From the NCBI RefSeq assembly GCF_039973015.1, contig NZ_JBDWLT010000010.1, positions 434,001-498,000 of the forward strand: DNA of 64,000 nt, given 5' to 3'. How positions within the stretch are numbered: position 1 is the first letter of the stretch; every line of letters starts with the position of its first letter. The DNA comes from Parvibaculum sp039973015 (GTDB lineage: Bacteria > Pseudomonadota > Alphaproteobacteria > Parvibaculales > Parvibaculaceae). A program made the position numbers and the translations under genes. The notes under the pieces are model-generated. The model was not told the DNA's origin. It saw only the letters and a list, made by a program, of their open reading frames with translations, and did no database searches. Positions 54,401 through 60,666 of the stretch are shown here, piece by piece.

Positions 54401-54762
54401 GCCAGTGCGCGTGCCTGTGCCTTGTCGCCGAAGAGGCGCAACGCCTCGGGCGAGGGCCCGACAAAGATAATCCCCTCCTTCGCGCAGGCTTCCGCGAAGC
54501 CCGCATTCTCGCTCAGGAAGCCATATCCAGGGTGGATCGCATCGCATCCCGCCTTTTTGGCTTCGGCGACGATTTGCGCAACGTCGAGATAGGCGGCCGC
54601 CCCTGTCCCCGTCAGCGGCAGCGCCTCGTCCGCCGCGCGCACATGAAGCGACAGCGCATCGTCCTCTGCGTAGACGGCGACCGTCCGCAATCCGAGTTCC
54701 GCACCCGCGCGCGCGATGCGCACGGCAATCTCGCCGCGATTGGCGATCAACAGGCTTTTCAT
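51481..54762 (-). CDS. Single-chain acyl-CoA carboxylase (BC-BCCP-CT fusion)
   Basis: 1093 residues, containing all three activities. Biotin carboxylase at about 1-450 (SLLIANRGEIAVRIARAG, LAGGGGRGMRAV, EANPRLQVEHTVTEE); biotin carrier at about 495-565 with biotinylated K524 in LEAMKMEHTIAAP; carboxyltransferase at about 600-1093 (GLDTPSFHTF, SLCDTPGFMVGPE and MTAGSFHAPF). Such single-chain enzymes were described as long-chain or multi-specific acyl-CoA carboxylases. ATG 54762 follows GGGAGGCC. It lies next to the TetR at 54870 in the same direction. Confidence 0.9.
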   Translation of the reverse strand: MKSLLIANRGEIAVRIARAGAELGLRTVAVYAEDDALSLHVRAADEALPLTGTGAAAYLDVAQIVAEAKKAGCDAIHPGYGFLSENAGFAEACAKEGIIFVGPSPEALRLFGDKAQARALAEREGVPLFPGTNGATSLEEARAFMEALGDGGAVMLKALAGGGGRGMRAVTNIEELAEAYERCRSEATAAFGSGDIYVEKLVRKARHIEIQIVGDGSHVTDLGERDCTLQRRNQKVVEIAPSPTLDVATRKRLTDAARKLASAAAYKGLGTFEFLIDTEARTPETAIAFMEANPRLQVEHTVTEEVTGIDLVKTQLRIAGGETLANLGLRETPAPRGYAIQLRVNMERMNEKGEAVPTGGTLSAFAPPSGPGIRVDTFGYAGYTTSPHYDSLLAKVIAHSPSPDYDAAIARARRALSEFQIEGVTTNIAFLQALLARADVQENKIYTSFIAEHAGELVKTHAEQERYFTGANGDGAAAPMKQVEGPAGTTPVPSTMQGKVISIDVKEGAKVAKGQQIAVLEAMKMEHTIAAPFGGTVRKVAAVANATLMEGEPLLFVEEGAGGDELAITEEAVDPDYIRPDLQHVIDRHALGLDENRPDAVARRRKRNQRTVRENIDHLCDEGSFIEYGALALAAQRRRRSMDELLKMSPADGLVSGIGTVNAQLFGEEKARAMVMGYDFTVFAGTQGAMNHKKMDRMLFLARDQKLPIVLLAEGGGGRPGDTDTAGVAGLDTPSFHTFATLSGKVPLVGMTAGRCFAGNAALLGCCDVIIATADSNIGMGGPAMIEGGGLGVYTPEEVGPADVHRENGVIDIFVKDEEEAIDACQKYLSYFQGPVDDWEAGDQRLLRHMIPENRLRAYDIGKVIEGVADKGSVLELRKGFGIGIKTALIRMEGRPMGLMANNPYHLGGAIDAEAADKAARFMQLCDAFGLPILSLCDTPGFMVGPEIEKQAQVRHVSRMFVTAANMSVPLFAVVLRKGYGLGAQAMTAGSFHAPFFNISWPTGEFGGMGLEGAVRLGYRREMEAIEDLEERDAFYRKMVDRYYENGKATNMASFLEIDAVIDPAETRHWVTRGLKSLPPAEARITRPFIDTW

Positions 54763-54869
54763 GGGGTAGGGCCTCCCTTGCCCGGAATTTCTTTTAATTC
54801 CTGAGTAGAAAGCTCTGGCCCGCCTGTCAAATCCGGACGGCAAATGGGGTCGGGAAGGACAGGTGAGGC

Positions 54870-55514
54870 TCAGGCCGCGCTGGCGAGCTTGCGCGCCTTT
54901 GCCGGGCTCATGCCGAGAAGCCTCAGAATGCTCTCGCAGGTCTGCCGCGCCAGTCCCGGGTTCCGTCCGCCGTGAATCTGCGCGCGCAGCGCAACGCCGA
55001 TCAGCGCCGCCACCTGGTCGAGCAGGAAGGGTGTCACCTCGACATCGAACTTCCCCTGCTCAACGCCGCGTTCGATGTCGCTCCTGAGATAGCGATAGAT
55101 GTCCCGCCGCACCTCGGGCAGGTGTTCGGCGCTTCCGAGCAGCACATGCGCCCAGTCCGGCTCGGCGATCGTGATTTCGATGAAGCGCGCCGTCGCCGTC
55201 ACGACGCGCCGTGCCGCGTCCTCGATGCTGCTCATCTCCTCGTCGAGCTGCCGGCTCACCGCCAGTGCGATCCCGTAGGCCACCTCGCGCAGGATCTCGT
55301 CCTTGTCCGTGAAGTAGTTGTAGAAGGTGCCGTTCGCGAGCCCCGCCGCCTCGGTGATGTCGAGGATCTTCGTCGCCTCCATCCCCTTTGCCGCCACCAC
55401 GGCGACGGTCGCGTCGAGCAGGGCCGAGCGCGTCCGCTCCCGCTTGCCGCCGCCTGTCGCCTGTTCCTGGAAATGTCCTTGCCGCACGCCGCCGCTCCTT
55501 GTGCCGTGCAGCAT
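54870..55514 (-). CDS. TetR-family transcriptional regulator
   Basis: 214 residues. HTH: GMEATKILDITEAAGLANGT and FYNYFTDKDEIL. It diverges from the FAD-monooxygenase operon, and two palindromes lie between them (55547-55578), so it likely represses that operon and perhaps itself. The carboxylase gene follows it by 107 bp on the same strand and could be co-regulated. Its ligand is unknown, possibly a CoA ester or the operon substrate. Confidence 0.88.
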   Translation of the reverse strand: MLHGTRSGGVRQGHFQEQATGGGKRERTRSALLDATVAVVAAKGMEATKILDITEAAGLANGTFYNYFTDKDEILREVAYGIALAVSRQLDEEMSSIEDAARRVVTATARFIEITIAEPDWAHVLLGSAEHLPEVRRDIYRYLRSDIERGVEQGKFDVEVTPFLLDQVAALIGVALRAQIHGGRNPGLARQTCESILRLLGMSPAKARKLASAA

Positions 55515-55529
55515 AGCGCGGCACCGGGC

Positions 55530-55578
55530 TTGACAAAAGCCATTTATGAGATGTATCTCAAATATGAGAGTAATCTCA
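55530..55578 (+). promoter_or_regulatory. Promoter and two TGAGA palindromic operators
   Basis: TTGACA at 55530-55535. Operator 1 is TGAGAT-GT-ATCTCA (55547-55560), a perfect dyad; operator 2 is TGAGA-GTAA-TCTCA (55565-55578), also perfect. Their starts are 18 bp apart, and they cover the expected -10 and transcription start. This is a typical arrangement for a TetR repressor; the divergent tetR starts at 55514. Confidence 0.72.
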
Positions 55579-55593
55579 TTTTATGGAGCGCGC

Positions 55594-57279
55594 ATGTCCC
55601 GCCTTCCCGTTCTCGTCGTCGGCGCCGGTCCGGTCGGTTGCCTCGCCGCGCTTCTGCTCGCACGCCAGGGTATCGTCTCGCATCTGGTCGACAGGCGGCC
55701 CCTGCCGTCCTCCGCGCCTCGTGCCCATGCGGTAAATCCACGCACGCTCGAGATCTGCGAAAGCATCGGCGTCTCCGCTGCCGCCCTCCGAAGGGCAGGG
55801 GCAAGCGCCAACGATGCCGGCTTCGTCCGCTTCATGGGAACGCTGTCGGGCCCTGAATTTGGTTCCTTGCCCTACGAACGTCAGGACGACGCGGCGCTCG
55901 CCTACACGCCTTTTCCGTTGACCAACATCCCGCAATCGAAATTCGAGGCTGCGCTCTTCGAGGCGCTCGCCGCCGAGCCGCTCGTCTCCTTCCAGCGCGG
56001 TGTCGCCTGCACGAGTCTGGAAGAGCACCCCGATGGTGTCGTGGCGACGCTCACGGGCAAAAACGAAACCGCGCGGCTCGACTGCAGCTATGTCGTCGCC
56101 GCCGATGGCGCGGGCTCGCGCCTGCGCGATGCGCTCGGCATCGCGATGGAAGGCCCCGAGGCCCTCCAGCACTACATCATGATCCATTTTGAGGCTGACC
56201 TGCGGAGCGCGACCGCGCCGCGTCCCGGCGTCCTCTATTTCCTTTTCGATCCGGCAACCAGCGGTGTCATCATTGCCTATGACCGCGCGGGCACATGGGT
56301 GCTCATGCATCCCTGCGACCCCGCGGTCGCCTCGCCGGAGCGTTTCGACGAGGCGAAGTGCCGCCCCTTGGTCGCAGCCGCTATTGGTGGCGATACCTCT
56401 TTCACCATCCGTAACATCAGCCCATGGGCCATGTCGGCGCAGATCGCGGAACACTACCGCAAGGGCCGCGTCTTCCTCGCGGGCGATGCTGCGCATCGTT
56501 TTCCGCCGACAGGCGGCCTCGGCCTCAACACCGGCGCAGTCGATGCGCAGAACCTCGCCTGGAAACTCGCCGCCGTGCTGAAGGGTGAAGCGGGCGAAGC
56601 GCTCCTCGACACTTACGAGACGGAGCGCCGCCCCGTCGCTATTGCGAACAGCGAACAGAGCCTCACAAACGCCGCGAAGCTCTTCGATCTTTTCGGTGTG
56701 CTTTACGGGGCAGACCCTGAGCGCATGATGGAGCATTACGGCGTCCTCGCGGTAGACCCCGCCGCCAGCGCGGAACTTCCTGCCGCCATTGAGGCGCAGC
56801 GCCCTCATTTCGACAGCTTCAATCTCCAGCTCGGCTATCGTTATAATTCCGCCGCGCTCGCCGATGCGCCGCCGCTTCTCGCCGCTTCGGAAATCGACAT
56901 CACCAACTACGAACCGTCATGGGACGTCGGCGCCCATCTCCCGCATCGCTGGGTCGTGAGCGGCGGCGAAAAAGTCTCGCTTCTTTCGCTCCGCGATCCC
57001 GCGCGCTTCATGCTTCTTGCCGGTCCTGCCGCCACCGCCTGGGCAAGCGCGGCCCGCGCGCAAGGCATGCAGTGCCTCGTCGCCGGGCAGGATTTCACGG
57101 ACAGCGAAGACTGGCGGGCGCTCACTGGTCTGGCCGATGCGGGCGCGCTCCTTGTCAGGCCGGATGGTCACATCGCCTGCCGTTTTTCCGCGCCGATAGA
57201 GGCGCCGCGCGAATTGCAGCGCCGCATGGCCCTGCTGCTCGGGCTTCCCGCGCTCGCGCTCCCCGCTCACGCCATCTAG
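55594..57279 (+). CDS. FAD-dependent aromatic monooxygenase (class A)
   Basis: 561 residues. FAD fold VLVVGAGPVGCLAALLLARQ at the N-terminus, the DG motif in VVAADGAGSRLRDAL, and the GD motif FLAGDAAHRFPPTGGLGLNTG. The C-terminal thioredoxin-like extension (about 430-561) matches the phenol hydroxylase/TfdB-MhpA branch. It should hydroxylate an aromatic ring or related compound with NAD(P)H and oxygen. The substrate is unknown. ATG 55594 was chosen; upstream frame crosses the operators. It is the first gene of a four-gene operon. Confidence 0.88.
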   Translation: MSRLPVLVVGAGPVGCLAALLLARQGIVSHLVDRRPLPSSAPRAHAVNPRTLEICESIGVSAAALRRAGASANDAGFVRFMGTLSGPEFGSLPYERQDDAALAYTPFPLTNIPQSKFEAALFEALAAEPLVSFQRGVACTSLEEHPDGVVATLTGKNETARLDCSYVVAADGAGSRLRDALGIAMEGPEALQHYIMIHFEADLRSATAPRPGVLYFLFDPATSGVIIAYDRAGTWVLMHPCDPAVASPERFDEAKCRPLVAAAIGGDTSFTIRNISPWAMSAQIAEHYRKGRVFLAGDAAHRFPPTGGLGLNTGAVDAQNLAWKLAAVLKGEAGEALLDTYETERRPVAIANSEQSLTNAAKLFDLFGVLYGADPERMMEHYGVLAVDPAASAELPAAIEAQRPHFDSFNLQLGYRYNSAALADAPPLLAASEIDITNYEPSWDVGAHLPHRWVVSGGEKVSLLSLRDPARFMLLAGPAATAWASAARAQGMQCLVAGQDFTDSEDWRALTGLADAGALLVRPDGHIACRFSAPIEAPRELQRRMALLLGLPALALPAHAI

Positions 57280-57293
57280 TAAAGGACACGCTC

Positions 57294-58073
57294 ATGGATC
57301 TCGGACTGAACGGAAGGAAGGCGATTGTCTGCGCGTCGTCGCGCGGCCTGGGCAAGGCCTGCGCCGCGGCGCTTGCGCGCGAAGGCGTGCATGTCGTCGT
57401 GAACGGGCGTAACGCCGAAAGTCTCGACAGGGCGGCCTACGACATCTCGGCGGACGCGACCGGCTCCGTCCTCCCGATCATTGCGGACCTCAATACGGAA
57501 GAGGGCAGGGCGCGTCTCCTCTCCGCCTGTCCTGACGCCGACATTCTCGTGAACAACAATGACGGCCCGCCCCCCGGCAACTTCGCCCAATGGGGCGAGG
57601 CCGAATGGCGCGCCGCGCTCGATGCCAACATGCTGGCGCCGCTCTTCATGATCAAGGCGCTGATGGACGGTATGAAGGAGCGCCGCTTCGGCCGCATCGT
57701 CAACATCACTTCCGCCATGGTGAAGGCGCCCCGCTCCGTCATGGGGCTCTCTACCGCCGCGCGCTCCGGCCTCACCGCCATGTGCAAGGGACTGTCGACC
57801 GACCTCGCGCCCTTCAACGTCACGATCAACAACATGCTGCCCGAGCGTTTCGACACGGACCGCCAGAAAAAGATGGCCGAGCTCGCTATGGCCTTCAAGA
57901 AGATCACGATGGAAGAGGCGCGCGCCGAAATCGCGGAGTCGATTGCAGCCAAGCGCATGGGCGATCCCTCGGAGTTTGGCGATGCCTGCGCCTTTCTCTG
58001 CAGCACGCAGGCGGGCTTCATCACCGGACAGAACCTCCAGCTCGATGGCGGCACCTATCCCGGTCTCATCTGA
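57294..58073 (+). CDS. SDR-family protein lacking the YxxxK catalytic pair
   Basis: 259 residues. Nucleotide-binding CASSRGLGKACAAALAREG (TGxxxGxG type), DLNTEEG and VNNNDGPPPGNF are present, and S140 in NITSAM. At the expected catalytic Tyr and Lys positions the protein has Ser153 and Arg157 (GLSTAARSGLTAM). C-terminal GQNLQLDGGTYPGLI is normal. SDRs of this kind are a known subgroup in which oxidoreduction may work differently or be lost. ATG 57294 is 14 bp after the monooxygenase stop. Confidence 0.87.
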   Translation: MDLGLNGRKAIVCASSRGLGKACAAALAREGVHVVVNGRNAESLDRAAYDISADATGSVLPIIADLNTEEGRARLLSACPDADILVNNNDGPPPGNFAQWGEAEWRAALDANMLAPLFMIKALMDGMKERRFGRIVNITSAMVKAPRSVMGLSTAARSGLTAMCKGLSTDLAPFNVTINNMLPERFDTDRQKKMAELAMAFKKITMEEARAEIAESIAAKRMGDPSEFGDACAFLCSTQAGFITGQNLQLDGGTYPGLI

Positions 58074-58084
58074 GGAAACGGAAA

Positions 58085-58534
58085 ATGGAAACCGGTTTCG
58101 ACGCGCTTCTCGTTCCCCGGCTGCTTTTCACGGTGGTCGCCTTCATGATTTTCGTCGGTCCCATCTTCGCCGACTTCAACAAGACCCACGCGACAAACCC
58201 GCTCTGGCCGCCCCACGCCCGCTTTCACGTCGTTTGGCAGGTGCTGAGCCAGTCTGGTGTCTCGCTCGTCATTCTCTGGCTGCTCTGGACCGATGCGGTG
58301 GATTACACGGTTCACATCTGGGTCGCCGCCATCCTCAACTATGTCTGGGGCGCAAGCTTCTACGCGACGCTCGCCTCCATGCGGCTTTACGGTGGCGCGC
58401 TGAAAGATGTGAACGGCATCAAACCCTTCCGCTTCAACATCTTCGGCAAGATTTATCTCGTGGACACCAACCTCTTCGGTGGCACCATACTGATGACAGT
58501 GAATACCATCGGCGTGTTCCTGCTCGCGAATTGA
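58085..58534 (+). CDS. Small integral membrane protein of unknown function
   Basis: 149 residues with three or four predicted membrane helices (about 10-28, 48-66, 78-96 and 130-148). A loop reads FADFNKTHATNPLWPPHARFHVVWQ, with several His and aromatic residues that might bind a ligand or metal. I do not recognise a characterised homologue. The ATG at 58085 is 11 bp after the SDR stop, and the next gene begins 13 bp later, so it belongs to the operon and could move a substrate or anchor the neighbours. Confidence 0.7.
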   Translation: METGFDALLVPRLLFTVVAFMIFVGPIFADFNKTHATNPLWPPHARFHVVWQVLSQSGVSLVILWLLWTDAVDYTVHIWVAAILNYVWGASFYATLASMRLYGGALKDVNGIKPFRFNIFGKIYLVDTNLFGGTILMTVNTIGVFLLAN

Positions 58535-58547
58535 AAATGGAGGCGGC

Positions 58548-59660
58548 ATGTTTGCGCGTTTTGTCGGAGTTTTGCTGATGGGTTTATCCATGTCTCACGC
58601 GGCGCAGGCGGGTACGTTCGGCACGGTTGAAATCGCCCCCGTCGAAGAGGCGCTCACCTTCGCGCGCGACAAGGAGGGCACACGCCTCATCCTGGTCTCG
58701 TCCTATGAGGGAAAGCAGGTGACGGGCGTTGACCTCACCGTCGTCACCGGCGCCGTCGATCCCGTCGCGCTCTACACCGCGCAGGGTTACGACGCGATTG
58801 CGGCACTCGCCGCCTCAAGCAAACAGGTCACGCTCTCCCGCGCCGAACTCGGTATCCCGGTAGACCTCACCGCTTCGCACATCGCGGCGGGCACCAACTT
58901 CCCCGAACATGCAGAGGAGGCGACGGTCGAGGACGGCCCCTTTCTCTTCGCAAAGGAAGTAGAGCCCACAGCTTTCGATGCGCCCATCCCGGCGGGCGAT
59001 GCGCTGCTCGACTATGAAGTCGAGCTCTGCTTCGTTGCGCTCGATGCTTTCGACATTTCGCAGGCGCCTGCGCAAGCAGGCCTCATCCTCTGCAACGACG
59101 TCACCGACCGCGCGAAACTGATGCGCAATATCGACGCCTCCGACGTCACCTCCGGCAAGGGCTTCACCACCGGCAAGAGCGCGCCGGGCTTCCTGCCCGT
59201 CGGCAACCTCTTCGTCATCCCGCGCGACGTCCGCGCCTTCGCCGCCGCCGTCGAACTGCGTCTCTGGCGCAACGGTGGTGTGGCGCAGTCCGCCCGCCAG
59301 TCGGAAGCGATCTGGGATTTCGACGAACTCATCCGTCAGTCCGCCGCTCGTCAGGACATACGCTGGGATTTCGAGGGTCGGGAAGTCGGTCTCCCGATCG
59401 ATGATGGCATCGTTCCCTCCCGCACCGCCATCCTGGCGGGCACGCCCGACGGCACGGTCTTCCGGGGCGTGGACAAGTCCGCTATGGCGCTGGGTGCCTG
59501 GGACTGGCTCGCGGGCGGCTGGGACCGCACCATCGCCTCTCATGTCGTCGAACGTCAGATCGCGAAAGAGCGTGACGCTCTGCGTTACCTCCAGCCCGGC
59601 GAGCATGTCGTCATCTCGGTCAATCTGATGGGCGAACTCGACAACCTCATCGTCGAGTAA
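58548..59660 (+). CDS. Exported fumarylacetoacetate hydrolase-family protein
   Basis: 370 residues with a clear signal peptide (VGVLLMGLSMSHAAQA then GTFG). The body resembles the FAH fold: HIAAGTNFPEHAEE, LLDYEVELCFVALDAF (acidic metal ligands), LCNDVTDRAK and GKGFTTGKSAPGFLPVG, GTPDGTVF. FAH enzymes are nearly always cytosolic and hydrolyse C-C bonds in acylpyruvates. A periplasmic version suggests a reaction outside the cytoplasm or a different role. It ends the operon begun by the monooxygenase; a cytosolic FAH gene follows after the repeat element. Confidence 0.8.
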   Translation: MFARFVGVLLMGLSMSHAAQAGTFGTVEIAPVEEALTFARDKEGTRLILVSSYEGKQVTGVDLTVVTGAVDPVALYTAQGYDAIAALAASSKQVTLSRAELGIPVDLTASHIAAGTNFPEHAEEATVEDGPFLFAKEVEPTAFDAPIPAGDALLDYEVELCFVALDAFDISQAPAQAGLILCNDVTDRAKLMRNIDASDVTSGKGFTTGKSAPGFLPVGNLFVIPRDVRAFAAAVELRLWRNGGVAQSARQSEAIWDFDELIRQSAARQDIRWDFEGREVGLPIDDGIVPSRTAILAGTPDGTVFRGVDKSAMALGAWDWLAGGWDRTIASHVVERQIAKERDALRYLQPGEHVVISVNLMGELDNLIVE

Positions 59661-59670
59661 ATTGCATTTG

Positions 59671-59754
59671 TGACGTTATGGTGACGTTATGGTGACGTTA
59701 TGATGACAGTCGGGCCCGGTTATCCCCGTCTCCTCGTTGACTTGTCCCCGGCTT
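59671..59754. repeat. 11-bp-period TGACGTTAT element, copy B
   Basis: TGAC cores start at 59671, 59682, 59693 and 59704, each 11 bp apart; the first three units are GTGACGTTATG-like and nearly identical. GGCCCG and TTATCC (59720-59725) follow 16 bp after the last core, then ACTTGTCCCCGGCTT at 59740-59754. The same parts occur at 12770-12868. It lies between the exported FAH gene and the cytosolic one, about 55 bp before the latter's start. Confidence 0.7.
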
Positions 59755-59806
59755 CGCGCCTAGATCGCCCGTTCCGCTATGAAAAAGAGACGGGGGATTT
59801 GAAGCG

Positions 59807-60664
59807 ATGCGGTTCGTGACGTTCGAACATGACGGCAGGGAAAAATTCGGCCCCCTCATTGGCGACGAAGTTGTTGATATATCAGCACTTTCCGGCTTGC
59901 CCTCATCCCTCCTCGCGACCCTTGAGGCGGGCGAGCAGGGCTTCGAGGCCATCCGCGGCGCCGTTGAGGCCGCACCGCGTATCTCTTTGTCGCAAATAGC
60001 TTTTCTTCCGCCGGTCCCCCGCCCGGGCAAGATCATCTGCCTCGGCCTCAATTATGCTGCACATGCTGCAGAAGGTGGCCGCGAAAAACCTGACTATCCG
60101 AATTTTTTCATGCGCAGCGCGACCTCGCTCGTTGGCCACGGCGCGCCCATGCGTCGGCCCCGCATCTCGCAACAGCTTGATTTTGAAGCAGAACTCGCCG
60201 TCATCATTGGACGTCGCGTACCTCGCCATACATTGAAGTCGGATGCGCTTTCATTCGTTGCGGGATATTCCTGCTTCAACGACGGCTCCGTCCGCGACTA
60301 CCAGCGACGGACTCCGCAATGGACGATCGGCAAGAATTTCGATTGCACGGGCCCCTTCGGACCTTCTTTCGTTTCCGCCGATGAGCTGCCGCCGGGCGCC
60401 ACCGGATTGAATATCCAGTCCCGCCTCAATGGCGCCGTCATGCAGAGCGCGAACACGGCGGACATGATCTTTCCCGTCGACGAGACGATCATGCTGCTCA
60501 GTCAATGCATGACACTGGAACCCGGCGATGTGCTCGTCATGGGAACGCCCGCAGGCGTGGGGTTCGCGCGCACGCCGCCTCTCTGGATGAAACATGGCGA
60601 TACGATCGAGATCGAAATCGAAGGCGTAGGCCTTCTTTCCAATCCCGTAATCGACGAAGCGTGA
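59807..60664 (+). CDS. Fumarylacetoacetate hydrolase-family protein (cytosolic)
   Basis: 285 residues. ICLGLNYAAHAAEGG, the metal-binding QLDFEAELAVIIGR (Glu pair), GYSCFNDGSVRDYQRR, and VMGTPAGVGFARTPP are FAH-family signatures; the N-terminal small domain is FVTFEHDGREKFGPLIGDE. It is probably an acylpyruvate, oxaloacetate or related hydrolase or decarboxylase. ATG 59807 was chosen. It converges on the RND permease with only 2 bp between stops. Confidence 0.9.
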   Translation: MRFVTFEHDGREKFGPLIGDEVVDISALSGLPSSLLATLEAGEQGFEAIRGAVEAAPRISLSQIAFLPPVPRPGKIICLGLNYAAHAAEGGREKPDYPNFFMRSATSLVGHGAPMRRPRISQQLDFEAELAVIIGRRVPRHTLKSDALSFVAGYSCFNDGSVRDYQRRTPQWTIGKNFDCTGPFGPSFVSADELPPGATGLNIQSRLNGAVMQSANTADMIFPVDETIMLLSQCMTLEPGDVLVMGTPAGVGFARTPPLWMKHGDTIEIEIEGVGLLSNPVIDEA

Positions 60665-60666
60665 AC

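Noticed and set aside
51784..54804. 1006-codon plus-strand frame opposite the acyl-CoA carboxylase
   Set aside because: The carboxylase on the minus strand has all three domains with conserved motifs; the opposite frame is Arg/His-rich without motifs.
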